NCBI RefSeq assembly: GCF_000166275.1
Contig: NZ_CM001023.1
Coordinates: 1,739,001-1,803,000, forward strand
Source: Algoriphagus machipongonensis
GTDB lineage: Bacteria; Bacteroidota; Bacteroidia; Cytophagales; Cyclobacteriaceae
Length of the DNA: 64,000 nt
Reading direction: 5' to 3'
The notes below the pieces were generated by a model, which did no database searches, was not told the origin of the DNA, and saw only the letters and a program-made list of their open reading frames with translations. This document shows positions 51,094 to 61,116 of the stretch, one piece after another. A program made the position numbers and the translations under genes. Positions within the stretch are counted from its first letter, which is position 1, and the number at the start of each line of letters is the position of its first letter.

Positions 51094-52317
51094 CTATTCA
51101 ATTGCCTGATAGACAAATTGCCTCATTTTTTCTCCCCAGAAATTATTGTAGGGGGCCATTTGAGTCATAAAGATAGCAATCAGGTCTTCTTTAGGGTCCA
51201 CAAAGAAAAAGGTACAATAAGCTCCACTCCAAAAGTATTGCCCTTCTGATCCCAAAGCTTTGGCATCTGCCAAGTCTTCTAACACAGCAAAACCGAATCC
51301 GAATCCATGGCCGGGGGATTGGTATAGTCCATTGGCCTGATCTATAGTCATTATTTCAATGGTTTTGGGGCTTAAAAACCGGGTTCCATTGCTTTCACCA
51401 CCATTGAGCAACATCCGTGTGAATTTTAAGTAATCCTCAGCAGTAGAAAAAAGGCCATGGGTTCCTCCATATACTTTGTTTCCCTCAGTAGGGGTTTGAT
51501 CTTCAAGTTTTATCAATTCTCCATTTCCATCGATGGCGTGGAGTTGAACCATCCTTGTTTTTTGTTCTTCGTTTAGGTTGTACCCAGTATCTTCCATTTC
51601 AAGCGGATCAAAAAGTTTGGTCTGAAGAAATTGAGCGGTACTCATTCCGGAAAACTTTTCAATCAATAAGGCTAAGACATCGGGCGATGCAGAGTAAAAC
51701 CATTGATTGCCTGGTTCGCCGATCATGGGTTGATTAATCAAAGTTTTAACTCTGCTTTCTATGTTTTCCTGTGGAGACCCATACAATGCTGTCCTGATTT
51801 CCTCCTCTAGTTTTCCTTCAGCAATACCATGAGAAAAACCCGCTGTGTGGCTTAAGAGCTGAGCTATCGTGATTTTATTTTTTGCCGCAATAGTCCCTCC
51901 AGAAATTCCTTTACTTGGATCAATAGCGATCACATAATCTTTAAACCAAGGAAGGTACTTTTCTACCGGGTCGTTTAATTGAAAATGACCTTCTTCATAT
52001 AGCATCATAAAGGCCGTAGTAACAATTGGTTTGGTCATGGATTGTATAAAAAAAATCTGATCCTTGACCATTTCCTTTTGGCTGACAATATCGCTGGAAC
52101 CATAGGCTTCATGATGCATAACATCTCCATTTTTTGAAACCATCAATACAGCACCAGGTAGAGAGCCCTTACTGATTTCTTTCTCTATAAAATCATCATA
52201 TCTGGTTAACCTTTCAACTGAAAGGGTACTAGCCTCATGAAGGGTAGTTTGTGATACCGCTTGATTGGAAATGAGCAATATCGTAACGAAAAGCTTAATA
52301 TAGATTGACTTGTACAT
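51094..52317 (-). CDS. Class C beta-lactamase-like serine hydrolase
   Basis: A 407-residue exported hydrolase with a signal peptide ending QAVSQT (about residue 24). The catalytic SxxK is S93-M-T-K96 in IQSMTKPIVT, and the Tyr motif is in WFYSASPDVLALL. The sequence is closest to the esterase/carboxypeptidase-like members (EstB, DD-peptidase-like) rather than true AmpC lactamases. Possible substrates are esters or peptidoglycan peptides. It is a single-gene unit. Confidence 0.88.
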   Translation of the reverse strand: MYKSIYIKLFVTILLISNQAVSQTTLHEASTLSVERLTRYDDFIEKEISKGSLPGAVLMVSKNGDVMHHEAYGSSDIVSQKEMVKDQIFFIQSMTKPIVTTAFMMLYEEGHFQLNDPVEKYLPWFKDYVIAIDPSKGISGGTIAAKNKITIAQLLSHTAGFSHGIAEGKLEEEIRTALYGSPQENIESRVKTLINQPMIGEPGNQWFYSASPDVLALLIEKFSGMSTAQFLQTKLFDPLEMEDTGYNLNEEQKTRMVQLHAIDGNGELIKLEDQTPTEGNKVYGGTHGLFSTAEDYLKFTRMLLNGGESNGTRFLSPKTIEIMTIDQANGLYQSPGHGFGFGFAVLEDLADAKALGSEGQYFWSGAYCTFFFVDPKEDLIAIFMTQMAPYNNFWGEKMRQFVYQAIE

Positions 52318-52385
52318 GGTGGTTTTGGGTGCCTATTGTTAAAAACTGTTTCTTTTGATCAATTTAAGGAATTCCATCATTTAAA

Positions 52386-52421
52386 ATAAAAAAGCCTTTC
52401 CAGAGTAATCTGAAAAGGCTT
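52386..52421 (-). terminator. Intrinsic terminator after the DJ-1/PfpI gene
   Basis: AAGCCTTT (52392-52399) and AAAGGCTT (52414-52421), extended by CAGA/TCTG inside the stem. On the minus strand it is followed by a T-rich tract. Confidence 0.78.
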
Positions 52422-52443
52422 ATGCATTGAATTTGGATTGGTT

Positions 52444-53019
52444 TTAAATCTCTATTTTGACACCCAAGATTTTTAAGAATTCTCGAATCCATGCTGCGTG
52501 TCCAGGCCAAGCTGGAGAGGTGACTAGGTTACCATCCACATAGGCATCAGTAACTGGAATATCCTGGTAATCGCCTCCGGCAATAGTAACTTCAGGCCCT
52601 ACTGCAGGGTAAGCGGTGAGTTTTCTTCCTTTCACAACTCCTGCTGCAGCTAAAATTTGAATTCCATGACAAACTGCTGCCACAGGTTTATTGGTCTCGA
52701 AAAAGTGTTGAACGATTTCTAAAACCTTTGAATTTAACCTGAGATATTCAGGTGCCCGACCTCCGGCTATGGCGATACCAGCATAGTCTTCAACATTCAC
52801 ATCGTCAAATGAGTAATTGATAGCAAAGTTATGTCCTGGTTTCTCCGTATAGGTTTGATCTCCGAGGAAATCATGAATGGCTGTTTTGATGGTGTCACCT
52901 TTTTTCTTGCCGGGACAAACCGCATGAACTTCAAAACCAACCATTTCAAGCATTTGGAAGGGTACCATGGTCTCATAATCTTCTGCAAAATCTCCAGTCA
53001 AAAACAATATCTTTTTCAT
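52444..53019 (-). CDS. DJ-1/PfpI-family protein
   Basis: A 191-residue cytosolic protein of the DJ-1/PfpI/class I glutamine amidotransferase-like fold. The nucleophilic elbow [10 protein letters not shown] gives Cys117 and His118, and the GGRAPEYLR segment is the usual family motif near the active site. The fold covers chaperones, glyoxalases and PfpI-type peptidases, so the activity is uncertain. It is monocistronic with its own terminator, and a lipase-like gene is divergent from it. Confidence 0.9.
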   Translation of the reverse strand: MKKILFLTGDFAEDYETMVPFQMLEMVGFEVHAVCPGKKKGDTIKTAIHDFLGDQTYTEKPGHNFAINYSFDDVNVEDYAGIAIAGGRAPEYLRLNSKVLEIVQHFFETNKPVAAVCHGIQILAAAGVVKGRKLTAYPAVGPEVTIAGGDYQDIPVTDAYVDGNLVTSPAWPGHAAWIREFLKILGVKIEI

Positions 53020-53143
53020 TTGTCTATAGGTTTTATTTAAAAATTGATTTTCTGCAATTGTCTTTATAACGGGAAAGAAGTGAAAATCATTCTCGAATTC
53101 GTAGGAAACTTTGCATCTTAATGGAAAGTTAACACGATCCGAA

Positions 53144-53980
53144 ATGAATCATTTAGAAACAAGCTATACCACCCATGACGGAATTAAGCTATACCTCCAA
53201 GCATGGATGCCTGATGAATCTAAAGCGGCAGTTTTGCTAGTTCATGGTCTTGGAGAGCATAGTTCCCGATATGTTCATTTGGCAGAGAGGCTGGTTAAAA
53301 TTGGTATATCCGTTTTTACCTTTGATGGGAGAGGGCATGGCAAATCAGTGAAAGGAAAACCTAATGCTTATTTTAAATCCTATGAAGATTATTTGAGGGA
53401 TATTGATTCCTTATTTAGGAAAGTAAAAAGTTATGTGCCTGAAGTACCAACTTTCTTTTATGGGCATAGTATGGGCGGAGGGTTGGTTGCGGCTTATGTT
53501 TTAAAATATCAACCTGAAACTGCAGGTGTGATTTTGAGTTCTCCAGCCATTAAAGAAGCGGAAGGAACATCTCAAATCCTGATTGCGCTTTCTGGCATTA
53601 TCAGTAAGTATTTCCCAAAATTGAAGGCTCTTAAATTGGACGCCAGCAAAATCTCAAGAAATCCGAAAGAGGTAGAAAAATATCTGAATGACCCGCTAGT
53701 ATATTCTGATGCAATTCCTGCACGGACAGGTCACCAATTATTACAGATGATGCGGTTCATCCAAAATTTGGGAAGTCATTTTGAATCTCCTTTGCTTTTG
53801 GTTCATGGATCAGCAGATGAGCTTACGAATCCTAGAGGATCTGAAATGTTATTCAAAATGGCAAAATCGTCCGATAAAACCCTTAAGATTTTTCCCGCAG
53901 GATTCCATGAGTTAATAAATGATTTAGACAAGGAAGAGGTTTTGGAACTAATAGAGAATTGGTTGAAAGAAAGGGTTTAA
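53144..53980 (+). CDS. Alpha/beta hydrolase, monoacylglycerol-lipase-like
   Basis: A 278-residue cytosolic hydrolase of the Hydrolase_4 (monoglyceride lipase) group. The oxyanion segment [12 protein letters not shown], the nucleophile elbow GHSMGG (Ser109), the acid in [10 protein letters not shown] and the His in FHELIND are all present. The frame reaches back to a TTG at 53111, but ATG at 53144 gives the normal family start [10 protein letters not shown]. It probably cleaves monoacylglycerols or lysophospholipids. Convergent with the next gene, overlapping it by 4 bp. Confidence 0.9.
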   Translation: MNHLETSYTTHDGIKLYLQAWMPDESKAAVLLVHGLGEHSSRYVHLAERLVKIGISVFTFDGRGHGKSVKGKPNAYFKSYEDYLRDIDSLFRKVKSYVPEVPTFFYGHSMGGGLVAAYVLKYQPETAGVILSSPAIKEAEGTSQILIALSGIISKYFPKLKALKLDASKISRNPKEVEKYLNDPLVYSDAIPARTGHQLLQMMRFIQNLGSHFESPLLLVHGSADELTNPRGSEMLFKMAKSSDKTLKIFPAGFHELINDLDKEEVLELIENWLKERV

Positions 53981-54750
53981 TTTTTTGGGATTCCGAGAAG
54001 AAACAAAAGCGAGGCTGGACCTGACTTGACTTTTCCAACCTCCCAGTCAAACTCATCCTTATTTTTTACCTGGGTAACAAGCTGGTTCATTTCAGCAATG
54101 GAATAGGTTCTTAAGCAAGAGACCATTCCATCCCACCACACAAACAGCGAAACTATCGGAATTAAGTAAGTGAAAAGGATTCTTCTCCAACTAAATGGCC
54201 TGATAAATGGAGTTACAAATAAAACCGTGATCGGGGAGAAGAACATGGCTAAAAAACTGGGGATCGATCGTTCTTGCCCTTCTGCGATAAAAATGGGTTC
54301 CTTTGCTTCAACAGCATTCCCCAATATTTTGATGGCATCTTTGGGTTGAAAATGATGAAGGGATAAAAACTGAGTCCTTAAGCCCTCAAAGTATTTTGGG
54401 ACATTTCGAGCATCAACAGATTCCTGTGCAAAGCTAATGTTGGAAGCTTGTGAGCTACAGTAATCAAAAGCACTGAGGTTGGGAAAATAGTCGGTTAATA
54501 AAATCTTAATGTTTGGGTTCTTCTCAAGGAGTTCTTGGTTCAAAGAAAGTATCCCACCTCCTCCTCCAGATGCTAAATCAATAATTGTTTGGGTCTTGGA
54601 AGCAGATAACCCTTTTTCAATCCAAGGAATCAGTGGAACGAACATTCTTGTCTTATTGGCAAGAAACTGAAGGAAATCAGTTCCATAATTTCTTAGAAAG
54701 GCTGGGAACCACTTTTGATCCTCAAATTCAAAAAGATGGATTCTACTCAT
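53977..54750 (-). CDS. Membrane-associated SAM-methyltransferase-like protein
   Basis: A 257-residue protein with a class I SAM-binding core in the N-terminal part (IIDLASGGGGGILSL, about residues 56-70; LLTDYFPN acidic loop) and a hydrophobic hairpin in the C-terminal half (about 165-205, AMFFSPITVLFVTPFIRPF and LFTYLIPIVSLFVWWDG). The SAM motif is present but the rest diverges from families I can name. The likely role is methylation of a membrane or lipid target. Overlaps the lipase-like gene by 4 bp at its end. Confidence 0.72.
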   Translation of the reverse strand: MSRIHLFEFEDQKWFPAFLRNYGTDFLQFLANKTRMFVPLIPWIEKGLSASKTQTIIDLASGGGGGILSLNQELLEKNPNIKILLTDYFPNLSAFDYCSSQASNISFAQESVDARNVPKYFEGLRTQFLSLHHFQPKDAIKILGNAVEAKEPIFIAEGQERSIPSFLAMFFSPITVLFVTPFIRPFSWRRILFTYLIPIVSLFVWWDGMVSCLRTYSIAEMNQLVTQVKNKDEFDWEVGKVKSGPASLLFLLGIPKN

Positions 54751-54793
54751 TCTTTTCGGTGTTTATGTAGAATCAATTTATAGATTTTTTCTT

Positions 54794-55279
54794 TTAAATC
54801 TCAGCTAACAAGCCCTGGATATCGAGTTGGCGAGTGTACATCTGTAGACTTCCATCAGGATTTTTTGGCCATTCCTCACGTGGTCTGTCCCAGTAAAGCT
54901 CCACACCGTTTTCATCTGGGTCATCCAAATACAATGCTTCCGAAACACCATGATCTGCTGCGCCGGTTAGAGGGTAATTCGCATCAATTAGGCGTTGCAA
55001 AAGAATTGCTAAATCTCGTCTTGTTGGGAGTAATATCGCTGTATGAAACAAGCCTGCAGTGTCTTTAGGTGCAGGTTTCCCTCCTTTACTTTGCCAAGTA
55101 TTCAAGCCGATGTGATGGTGATATCCGCCCGCCGAAATAAAAGCAGCATCTTGGCCATAGGTAGTGATCAATTCGAACCCTAATAAGCCCTGATAAAACT
55201 CTAATGACCTTTGCAGGTCAGAGACTTTTAAATGAATATGGCCAATTCTTGTTGCGGAAGGAATGGTGTAATTATTCAT
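54794..55279 (-). CDS. VOC-family (glyoxalase/dioxygenase-fold) protein
   Basis: A 161-residue vicinal-oxygen-chelate protein with two beta-alpha-beta-beta-beta modules. The first begins IGHIHLKVSDLQRSLEFYQGLLGF; the metal site includes His at this point and Glu in NGVELYWDRP. Catechol 2,3-dioxygenase-like members look like this (PDEN, YWDRPREEWP), but the substrate cannot be read. It is on the same strand as the methyltransferase-like gene, 44 bp upstream of it. Confidence 0.88.
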   Translation of the reverse strand: MNNYTIPSATRIGHIHLKVSDLQRSLEFYQGLLGFELITTYGQDAAFISAGGYHHHIGLNTWQSKGGKPAPKDTAGLFHTAILLPTRRDLAILLQRLIDANYPLTGAADHGVSEALYLDDPDENGVELYWDRPREEWPKNPDGSLQMYTRQLDIQGLLAEI

Positions 55280-55413
55280 GATAATGGAGTATTTTGCTGT
55301 TTTGAATTTCGTTCAGTTTCCACTTTTCGACATTCAATTCTGATACTAAAGAATCCGAATATCGAATGATGAATAATGAAGGATTTTTACTTCTCAAAAG
55401 TTCACAATAACAC

Positions 55414-57567
55414 CTAAATACCCGGTGCATTCGGAAACATAAGGCTTTTATAATACTCCAAGTTTCCTTCAGGCTGTTCTATATCCGAAGGAAATGGTCG
55501 ATTGGAAAAAGTCTGAAAGTAAAGTAAACAGGCATTTCTCCACCATTCTGCCTCTTCCTCCTGTATAGCTAATAATTGTTTGACATGATCAAATTCTTCT
55601 GGATCAATTTGGGACTCCAATGAATCCCATGTTTTCTGCATTTGTCTTACCTCTTTCACCCCTTGATCATAATGGTAAGCAATTTCCTCCCAAAGCGTAT
55701 TTCCATTGCTCAACTCAAAATCCCATGGTACATGGTGGAACCATAGCAGATATTTTTCTGGGATCTGATGTGGATCCTCCCAGTTTTTAACTACCTCGGG
55801 TGCGTACTGATTTAAGGCTCCACTACCATCAATCGTCCTGTCAAAGCCGATTCCAAGGCTATCTGCCTGATGATAATAAGGGGCCGTCCAGTCTGCTCTT
55901 CCTCCCACTACCCAAGGTCCAGGGCCATAATGATGGCTTCTTCCCATGATATGATGCAGGCCTAAGGGAGTCATATAATTTACAGCAGTCTCATAGGATA
56001 CTAATAATATTTCTCCCACTTTAGAAACTACCTCTTGGTTTTGACTGAAGGTCAATTTAGTCCATTCTTCTGCGATCTCAGCAGAAGTAGCTTCTGGGTT
56101 CCAAGCTAGTTTACCGAATGCAAACCAGTTTGACTGCGCAAAGAGATGTCCTGTCCAGTTGCGATCGGTACCGATGTTAGATACTCCTGCAATTAAAGTT
56201 GTTTTTTGACCCGTTTCTTTTCCTTCCAAAACGCTTCCTACTGTAGATGCCGGGCTGGGCTTATAAGTTTTACTTTTGAGGACTTCCTCCCACATAGGAG
56301 CGAGGTAGACTAAATTTGTTGCCTGCCCCAGATACTCCTGAGTAATCTGAAATTCCATTCCCACATTCGTTTTATTAATTGACCCGAATAGTGGGTGAAA
56401 TGGCTCCCTTGGCTGAAAGTCTATCGCACCGTTTTTGATTTGAATGATCACATTGTCCTTGAACTTTCCGTCGAGTGGTTCAAATTCATTATTGGCTTGC
56501 ATATGCCGATCAACCTCGTCTTCATGGGAGTAAACAAAAGCCCTCCAAATAAGCAAGCCTCCATGGGGTGACAATGCATCCGCAAGCATGTTTGCTCCCT
56601 CCGCATGATTCCGTCCGTACTCATGTGGACCGGGCTGTCCCTCGGAATTTGCTTTCACTAGAAATCCTCCAAAATCAGGAATGAAAGAATAGATTTCATC
56701 CGTCTTCTTCTTCCAGAAATCTATCACTTCCGAGTTTAGCGGATCTGCTGTTTCCAGTCCTCCAATTTGCATAGGAGCAGAAAAGCGTGCTGTCAGAAAA
56801 ACCTTGATTCCATAAGGTCTAAATACATCTGCCAAGGCCTTCGCTTTCTTCATGAAATCAGTGGTCAAAATTAAGGCATTCGCATTGACGTTTGTCAGGG
56901 AAACTGCATTGATTCCGATGGATGCATTTGCTCTGGCATAATCAATATACCTTGGATCTATATAGCCAGGAAGTCTGTGCCAGTCCCAAATTGAGAAACC
57001 GGCATAGCCTCTTTCAACAGTCCTATCGAGGTTATCCCAATGGTTTAACATTCTCAGTTTAATCTTCGGACTATCAGAAAATTCTGTGTCTTTACTGAAA
57101 GTATTGGTTTGGATGGTTTTTATCCATTTATAAGTGCCATAGAGTACGCCAACAGGTTTGTTGCCAATGATAGAAAAATAAGTTTTCCCTTCTATTTCAA
57201 CTGGTCCCATCCAATATCCATCTTCTCCTAAAGCTTTTATTTCAGCTTGCTGGGTTAATGATAATACCTGCGAAAACTCTTCTCTCGTGCCTAGGTAAAA
57301 CTTCGCCGAAGTTAACCTCTCCTGACTAAATTTAGGACTCCTTCCAATCCAGGAATCGGAAGCAAGTTTAAGCTCGTTTTTGATCGCTTCGTAAGTGGGA
57401 TTCTTACCGAAAAAATATATGTTGGATAGTAAGTCCGAGACTTCAGTTTTAAGCTCCAAGTTTTCAATCTTTTGGTAATCCATCCACAGTTTATAGCCAT
57501 CATTGGCGAAAGAACTTAGGGTAATAAAAAGAGAGAGTGCTAGTGACAGGAAATAGGCTTTGAACAT
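55414..57567 (-). CDS. aguA: Alpha-glucuronidase, glycoside hydrolase family 67
   Basis: A 717-residue exported GH67 enzyme that removes 4-O-methyl-glucuronic acid from xylooligosaccharide ends. The signal peptide ends LSSFAND. The GH67 domain has HWDNLDRTVERGYAGFS at the start of the barrel, VKANSEGQPGP with the general-acid Glu, and IDFQPREP and MEFQITQEYLGQ with the Asp and Glu of the active site. The C-terminal helical domain follows. No xylanase gene lies in this window, so the rest of a xylan system must be elsewhere. Confidence 0.94.
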   Translation of the reverse strand: MFKAYFLSLALSLFITLSSFANDGYKLWMDYQKIENLELKTEVSDLLSNIYFFGKNPTYEAIKNELKLASDSWIGRSPKFSQERLTSAKFYLGTREEFSQVLSLTQQAEIKALGEDGYWMGPVEIEGKTYFSIIGNKPVGVLYGTYKWIKTIQTNTFSKDTEFSDSPKIKLRMLNHWDNLDRTVERGYAGFSIWDWHRLPGYIDPRYIDYARANASIGINAVSLTNVNANALILTTDFMKKAKALADVFRPYGIKVFLTARFSAPMQIGGLETADPLNSEVIDFWKKKTDEIYSFIPDFGGFLVKANSEGQPGPHEYGRNHAEGANMLADALSPHGGLLIWRAFVYSHEDEVDRHMQANNEFEPLDGKFKDNVIIQIKNGAIDFQPREPFHPLFGSINKTNVGMEFQITQEYLGQATNLVYLAPMWEEVLKSKTYKPSPASTVGSVLEGKETGQKTTLIAGVSNIGTDRNWTGHLFAQSNWFAFGKLAWNPEATSAEIAEEWTKLTFSQNQEVVSKVGEILLVSYETAVNYMTPLGLHHIMGRSHHYGPGPWVVGGRADWTAPYYHQADSLGIGFDRTIDGSGALNQYAPEVVKNWEDPHQIPEKYLLWFHHVPWDFELSNGNTLWEEIAYHYDQGVKEVRQMQKTWDSLESQIDPEEFDHVKQLLAIQEEEAEWWRNACLLYFQTFSNRPFPSDIEQPEGNLEYYKSLMFPNAPGI

Positions 57568-57906
57568 AGGTTTAGGGTTTGAGTTAATTTGGAGTTTGTA
57601 CTAGTAATTCTGCTGCGGTTCAATAGTACTGTAAAATCAGAGGCTTTAATCACTTTTTGTTCTCACCTAAGCGGGACTAAGACTTGATCTCCAGAGTGAA
57701 GATTTTCTTGTGGTTTGAAAGCTCGCCGCGAATCCTAATACATAATCCAACTCAAAAGATCGAAAAATCAAGGCTAATTACAAGGGATTTGTCAGGATTA
57801 GCAATTGCTTTCATCTTAGAATATCCTGACAATTTTTGTCAAAGCCAATAATTGATGAAGCTTTAACTAAAGGCCTTCCTTATCTTAGAATTCTTATTTT
57901 TCAACT
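57568..57906. other. Intergenic region between GH67 and addA-like gene
   Basis: A 339-bp gap between divergent genes that should contain both promoters. No gene, tRNA or strong hairpin is seen. Confidence 0.5.
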
Positions 57907-60900
57907 ATGGAACAAAAACCTTTCATCATTTACAAATCCTCCGCAGGTTCAGGGAAAACTTATACTCTGACTCTGGAATACCTCAAACTTGCCTTGCAAA
58001 GTCCCCATGCTTTTAAGCAGATTTTGGCAGTGACTTTCACCAATAAGGCTACTCAGGAAATGAAGGAAAGGATTGTGGAGGAGTTAAAAAGACTCAGGTT
58101 TAATGTCAAACCAGATGAGAAGATGGATAGGGAATTGATGAATTCCTTAGAAGTAGATGAGTCTGGGTTGAAGGTCTTAGCTCAGCAGACATTGACAGCG
58201 ATTTTGCATGATTATGGTCGGTTTTCTGTAAGTACGATAGATAGCTTTTTTCAAAAGGTGGTTCGAGCTTTTGCCAGAGAAATTGATCTAAACGCCAAAT
58301 TTGATGTGGAATTAGATCAGGATGCGGTTTTGGAGCGAGTGGTGGACCGGGTGGTAATGCTTGTGATGGAAGATGAGTTTCTCCATAAATGGTTGGTTGA
58401 TTATGCTTATGAACAAATCCAGAATGGAAAATCCTGGGATATTCGGAGGAATATTCGCGGGTTAGGCAAGCAGATTTTTCAAGAGGATTTTAAGAAATAC
58501 GCTCCTGAGGTCAAGGAATTTTTAAAGGATAAGGAAAACATTACTCTATTACAGTCTTTTGCCAAGGAGCGAAAGAATGAAATAATTGCCATTTCAAAAG
58601 AATTAGGCAAACAGGCCGAATTGATCAGAGTCTCAAATGGCTTGGAATGGAAGGATTTCTTCAGAGGCTTTGCAAAAGTGTTTGAGAAATTCGGGGATCG
58701 AAACCAGCCTTTGCCAGAACTAACAGCAGCAACTTTAGCTAAAATCGATAATCCTGAGGCTTGGTTTTCTAAATCTAGTAAGAAGAAAGATTCCATTCTA
58801 GCGGCCTATGAACAAGGTTTGAATCAGATGTTGCATCAAATTCAAGCTTTAACTTCCAAATGGAATACACTTCAGGCGATTGCTAAAAACACTTATGTGT
58901 ACGGAGTTTTTAGAAATTTATTAGATGAGCTTTCGCTGATCAAGGATGAGGAAAACATCCTCTTGATTTCGGATTCTAATGAGTTTCTGAAAGAAATAAC
59001 CAAAGGAAATGACACGCCATTCATTTATGAAAAGGTAGGAAATCAATACAAAAATTACCTGATAGATGAATTTCAGGATACCTCGGGTTTTCAGTGGGAT
59101 AGTTTCAAGCCATTGTTAGAAAATGCCTTGGGGCAAAATCAGACCAACCTTCTTGTAGGTGACGTGAAGCAATCTATATACCGCTGGAGAGGAGGAGAAA
59201 TGAAATTGTTGCTTTCTCAAGTGGAAGATGAAATAGGAAAAGAGAGGATAAAGCTTGAAAATTTAGATACAAATTTTCGAAGTCTCCCTACTATCATCCA
59301 ATTCAATAATGCGATTTTTAAGGCATTACCAAGTGCCTTCGAAGAAGTATTAACTGAGAGCTACGGAGTCCAAAACTCTCAAATCCTTTCTGATGCTTAT
59401 GCTGATTCTTTTCAAAAAGTTTCTCCTAAAAAAAGTAAATCTGAATTTCAAGGAAAAGTCAAATTAGAGTTCATTGACTCTAAGGAAGAGGAAGTTGAGG
59501 GTAATTTTGATGATATCGTTCTTTCTAAATTACCCGAATTAGTCATGGAGCTCCAAGACCATGGGTATGAATTGGAAGACATTGCTTTTTTGGTAAGAAG
59601 AAAATCTGAAGGGGAAGCAATAGCGGATACCTTGATGAATTATGGTGCTGCCAACCCTGATTCCGGCTATAGTTTTGATGTGCTTTCTGATGAATCTATG
59701 TATTTAAACAAATCAGCTTCTGTTAAAGCCTTGGTTTCAGGATTTAATTATTTGCATAACCCAAGTGACAAGGTACAGTACAAGACCATGTGGTACTATC
59801 TCGCTGTGTTGATGGAATTACCAGTAAATCATGAGCTTTTTGCCCTTGAAAAGATTCCAACCGAATTGCAAAGCAAACTAGAAGCATTCCAAGAAAAAGA
59901 AAATTTAATGCTTCAGCTTCCTTTAATGGAGGCATTAGAAGAGTTGATTAAGGTACTTGGATTGATGGAGATAGGTTTGGAGTTAGCTTATATTTCAGGA
60001 TTCAAGGAGGCGGTTTATGATTTTACTGCAAACAACAGAGCGGATTTAAGTGGCTTTTTGGAGTGGTGGGAAACCAATCAGACGAAGCGCACAGTAAAAA
60101 TTCCTGAGGGGCATAATGCCATGCGTATCCTGACTATACATAAATCAAAAGGCTTACAGTTTAAAGTGGTCCTAATGCCATTTTTGAAGTGGACTATTTT
60201 CGATACCGTCAAGGGAAATGTGGTTTGGTCTCCATTTGAAGATCGGGAAAAGGGCCTTTCTGCCATAATTCCATTGACATTAGAAGGTAGCTTGGCAGAT
60301 TCTGATTTTAGTGATACCTACGCTGAAGAAGCAATCATGGCTTATCTAGATAGCTTGAACATGCTTTATGTGGCTCTCACCCGAGCGGAGGATGTCTTTT
60401 ATGGTTACGTTCCTTTCAAGGAAAAAATAGGCTCTAAGAATTCTATAGAGATTCAGCTCCAACAATTGATGGACAGTCAGGTAAATATTGATGGAGAAAT
60501 TAGCTTCTCTTCTCAATTTGACCAAGAGTCAAAAGTTTTTGAGTTTGGGGATTGGCCTGTTAATCAAGTAAAAAAGCTAAAACCAAAAAGACCTCCGGAA
60601 CTTCGCTGGGCCTATAAGAATTGGTCTGAGGTGCTCACCTTGAAGAAATATGCAGTAGACTTTTCATTGGAAGGTATGGAGCAACGAAAGAAGCAGAAGT
60701 TTGGGTTGATCGTACATGAGATTCTGGAGTTATCCGCTAATAAGTCCTCTGCGCTGCAGAATTTGCAGACATTTTATTTTGATGGCAGACTCAATGATGA
60801 GGAAAAACAACTCGTCGAAAAGCAATTAGAAACCCTATTCAACAATTCCCTCTTTGCCTCCTGGTTTGATACTGGAGGGATCTTGTTAGCTGAGCAAGGT

Positions 60901-61116
60901 ATTCTTCTTCCTGGAGGTAAGCAGAAAAGGCCAGATAGGATCATTATGAATGATACGGATGCAGTCATTGTGGATTTTAAGACAGGAGAGGCTCATAGTC
61001 GATACGCCAATCAAGTCAGAGAATATATGGAGTTGGTTAATAATCTATCTCAAAAGCCAGTAAAAGGCTATATATGCTATTTAGAAACCGGAATTATCGA
61101 AGAAATCCATGCATAG
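57907..61116 (+). CDS. UvrD/AddA-like helicase-nuclease
   Basis: A 1069-residue SF1A DNA helicase with a C-terminal RecB-type nuclease domain, probably the AddA-like subunit of a double-strand-break resection enzyme. The Walker A is SSAGSGKT (11-18), the Walker B is LIDEFQDTSG, motif V/VI regions are RILTIHKSKGLQF and NMLYVALTRAED, and the nuclease motif is VIVDFKTGEA with QVREYMELV. The PD-(D/E)XK protein encoded downstream overlaps it by 8 bp, so the two are co-translated partners. Confidence 0.9.
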   Translation: MEQKPFIIYKSSAGSGKTYTLTLEYLKLALQSPHAFKQILAVTFTNKATQEMKERIVEELKRLRFNVKPDEKMDRELMNSLEVDESGLKVLAQQTLTAILHDYGRFSVSTIDSFFQKVVRAFAREIDLNAKFDVELDQDAVLERVVDRVVMLVMEDEFLHKWLVDYAYEQIQNGKSWDIRRNIRGLGKQIFQEDFKKYAPEVKEFLKDKENITLLQSFAKERKNEIIAISKELGKQAELIRVSNGLEWKDFFRGFAKVFEKFGDRNQPLPELTAATLAKIDNPEAWFSKSSKKKDSILAAYEQGLNQMLHQIQALTSKWNTLQAIAKNTYVYGVFRNLLDELSLIKDEENILLISDSNEFLKEITKGNDTPFIYEKVGNQYKNYLIDEFQDTSGFQWDSFKPLLENALGQNQTNLLVGDVKQSIYRWRGGEMKLLLSQVEDEIGKERIKLENLDTNFRSLPTIIQFNNAIFKALPSAFEEVLTESYGVQNSQILSDAYADSFQKVSPKKSKSEFQGKVKLEFIDSKEEEVEGNFDDIVLSKLPELVMELQDHGYELEDIAFLVRRKSEGEAIADTLMNYGAANPDSGYSFDVLSDESMYLNKSASVKALVSGFNYLHNPSDKVQYKTMWYYLAVLMELPVNHELFALEKIPTELQSKLEAFQEKENLMLQLPLMEALEELIKVLGLMEIGLELAYISGFKEAVYDFTANNRADLSGFLEWWETNQTKRTVKIPEGHNAMRILTIHKSKGLQFKVVLMPFLKWTIFDTVKGNVVWSPFEDREKGLSAIIPLTLEGSLADSDFSDTYAEEAIMAYLDSLNMLYVALTRAEDVFYGYVPFKEKIGSKNSIEIQLQQLMDSQVNIDGEISFSSQFDQESKVFEFGDWPVNQVKKLKPKRPPELRWAYKNWSEVLTLKKYAVDFSLEGMEQRKKQKFGLIVHEILELSANKSSALQNLQTFYFDGRLNDEEKQLVEKQLETLFNNSLFASWFDTGGILLAEQGILLPGGKQKRPDRIIMNDTDAVIVDFKTGEAHSRYANQVREYMELVNNLSQKPVKGYICYLETGIIEEIHA

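Noticed and set aside
51094..52317. Acquired beta-lactamase resistance gene
   Set aside because: The sequence resembles chromosomal esterase/peptidase-like members, with no mobile element around it.
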